Shown here: one piece after another, positions 37,040 to 38,511 of the stretch
Position numbering within the stretch: position 1 is the stretch's first letter
Layout: the number at the start of each line of letters is the position of its first letter
NCBI RefSeq assembly: GCF_028750675.1
Contig: NZ_JAQQPZ010000001.1
Location: 128,708 to 167,218 of the forward strand
Direction: 5' to 3'
Length of the DNA stretch: 38,511 bases
From: Shewanella metallivivens
GTDB lineage: Bacteria; Pseudomonadota; Gammaproteobacteria; Enterobacterales; Shewanellaceae
Translations under genes and position numbers: made by a program
The notes under the pieces: model-generated
Told to the model about the DNA's origin: nothing
What the model saw: only the letters and a program-made list of their open reading frames with translations
Database searches by the model: none

Positions 37040-37740
37040 GCTACACCTGGATCCCTGATAAAAGCACTCAGGGATGACGGGCGATAGGGCAAAAGCATTT
37101 ACCTTATACCGATAACGTTCAACGACTACGTCGTTTGCTCATTCGTACTCAGATGACGTCCACTACTACGTCGTTCCGGCAATGCTGTTGAGCCGGAATC
37201 CAGGTGTTCAGCCCGTCGTTCCGGTAATAATTTTAAAGCCGGAATCCAGGTGTTCGCTCTTAAGGCAAGGGCAAAAGCAACACCTGGATCCCTGATAAAA
37301 GATCTCAGGGATGACGGGCGAAAAGATGACAGCGAAGAAGAAAGCATTCGCTATTTTCTACGTCGTTCCGGCAACGCTTTTTAGCCGGAACCCAGGTGTT
37401 CAGCCCGTCGTTCCGGCAATGCTTTTTAGCCGGAATCCAGGTGTTGTTTTTACGTTTCAAGCAAAGTCAAAAGCAACACCTGGATCGTCCCGGTAACTCT
37501 TATAAATCCGGGATCTAAGATCTCAGGGATGACGGGCGATAGGGCAAAAGCATTTACGTTATACCGATAACGTTCAACTACTACGTCGTTTGCTCATTCG
37601 TACTCAGATGACGTCCACTACTACGTCGTTCCGGCAACGCTTTTTAGCCGGAATCCAGGTGTTCGCTCTTAAGGCAAGGGCAAAAGCAACACCTGGATCG
37701 TCTCGGTAACTCTTATAAAGCCGGGATCCAGGTGTTTGCT
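37040..37740 (+). repeat. Intergenic hairpin-repeat array 6
   Basis: This is the longest array with array 5, between purF and the trmK-like gene. It contains several paired units, for example 37214-37316 (short 17-30 base spacer between CCAGGTGTT and AACACCTGG) and 37406-37534. It also holds two copies of a block reading through GTTATACCGATAACGTTCAAC to CTCAGATGACGTCC (near 37104 and 37558), a version of which also occurs near 24331. No gene is seen. Confidence 0.9.
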
Positions 37741-37783
37741 CTACGCTTTTACAAGCCCACAAAACGAGTGACTCTTCTGATTT

Positions 37784-38482
37784 CTAAAAGCGAACCATTC
37801 GGTAATCTTGCTGCGCTTGTGCTGCTTTTTGCGGATTAGACAGACTTATTTTTTGATAATGTGTCAGCACTTTATTTAAATAACGCTGCGCAATATCACG
37901 TTGTGCTTCAGAGTGGTACTGCCACAGTTTACTGCCGACAGGGCTAATAAGAGTGCTTGGATCATTGTCATGTGACGATGCTTTGCTGTGGCGAGATACA
38001 TACAATATTTCATAAAATCGGTGGTTTTCTTCAAGCAAAATTTCGTTAATTAAACGGCAATTAAGTTGAATCAACTTTTGGCGTAATTCGTATTGGTGGT
38101 GTACGGGGCAGAGCATAAAGTCGATGTGTTGTTCAGGGTTATTACGGCAAATGGAATTAACGAGCTCTATCATCAAATCGCCACCCACGCCGGCGATAAT
38201 AACCAATGGCGTTTCAGGATGATCAGACAACGGGATTTGGGCAACATCCATACAATGGACTTGCCATTGCGGGGGAGTTTGCAGTGGGTAAAAGCGTTCG
38301 AGCTTACGTTCAAGCTGTTGCATCAAATTTGGCACAATATCGACAAAATGAATGGTCGTTGCCGCCTGTCTTGATAATAACGCCGCACCCAATAAACCAT
38401 GGTCGCAGCAACAATCCCAAATGTGCGTATAGCCTGTTGGGATCATGTCATTAAGTTGGGTTAAGCGCTGGCCAAGTTTCAT
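37784..38482 (-). CDS. trmK: TrmK-like tRNA (adenine22-N1)-methyltransferase
   Basis: The 232-residue protein is a class I SAM methyltransferase of the TrmK family, which methylates N1 of A22 in tRNA. The start MKLGQRLTQLNDMIP is followed by IWDCCCDHGLLGAALL (SAM-binding loop in place of the usual ADIGTDHG), IHFVDIVP, a VIIAGVGGDLMIELV motif (GMGG-like) and LCPVHHQYELRQKL. The C-terminal part is helical and shorter in conserved features. The Cys-rich form of the first motif is a deviation; the rest fits, so I call the family with good but not full confidence. Convergent with purF across the repeat array; the promoter lies beyond the window edge. Confidence 0.82.
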   Translation of the reverse strand: MKLGQRLTQLNDMIPTGYTHIWDCCCDHGLLGAALLSRQAATTIHFVDIVPNLMQQLERKLERFYPLQTPPQWQVHCMDVAQIPLSDHPETPLVIIAGVGGDLMIELVNSICRNNPEQHIDFMLCPVHHQYELRQKLIQLNCRLINEILLEENHRFYEILYVSRHSKASSHDNDPSTLISPVGSKLWQYHSEAQRDIAQRYLNKVLTHYQKISLSNPQKAAQAQQDYRMVRF

Positions 38483-38511
38483 TGTGTTATACCAATTCCA
38501 TTAATTATGTG

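Overview
The window reads as chromosome from a marine-type gammaproteobacterium, most likely Alteromonadales and close to Shewanellaceae. That placement is an inference from gene order (mnmC-fabB-pdxB-asd-fimV-truA-folC-dedD-cvpA-purF), a very large acidic FimV, and a Wzy-type exopolysaccharide locus with a PHP-family phosphatase. The sequence does not fix the genus. No rRNA, tRNA, transposase or CRISPR array was recognised.

Layout: (1) 1-8192 is a visibly AT-rich, tightly packed surface-polysaccharide operon. It holds the 3' part of a polymerase-like membrane protein, a sulfotransferase-like protein, an unrecognised protein, a GT4 glycosyltransferase, a full Kdo supply set (kdsA, kdsC, kdsB, kdsD) and a Wzx-type flippase. 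(2) 8193-9229 is a decayed junction containing a cysC (APS kinase) pseudogene broken by several frameshifts and stops. (3) 9230-20180 is a second polysaccharide locus with different base composition: WcaJ-like initiating transferase, outer-membrane beta-barrel, short Wza-like export protein, Wzc-like BY-kinase, CpsB-type phosphatase, a VpsP-like protein, a second Wzy/ligase-family protein, then galU. (4) 20542-38482 is core chromosome: mnmC (minus), fabB, pdxB, asd, fimV, truA, folC, dedD, cvpA, purF and a trmK-like methyltransferase (minus).

The genes fit two Wzy-dependent pathways side by side. The first would assemble a Kdo-containing, perhaps once sulfated, glycan. The second would start on undecaprenyl phosphate (WcaJ-like), polymerise (Wzy), and export through a periplasmic/outer-membrane route made of a short Wza-like protein plus a separate beta-barrel, regulated by tyrosine kinase and phosphatase; GalU supplies UDP-glucose.

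The least explained component is a family of modular hairpin repeats filling six intergenic regions between 10.66 kb and 37.74 kb and absent from the first 10.6 kb. Modules carry CGTC(A/G)TTCCGG at one edge and CCAGGTGTT at the other and are often paired head to head around a spacer. Three pairs have exactly the same total length (159 bp) and share a conserved core. Other notable points are an apparently inactivated methyltransferase domain in MnmC, no accD between truA and folC, in-frame repeat expansion in FimV, and two heptanucleotide tracts.
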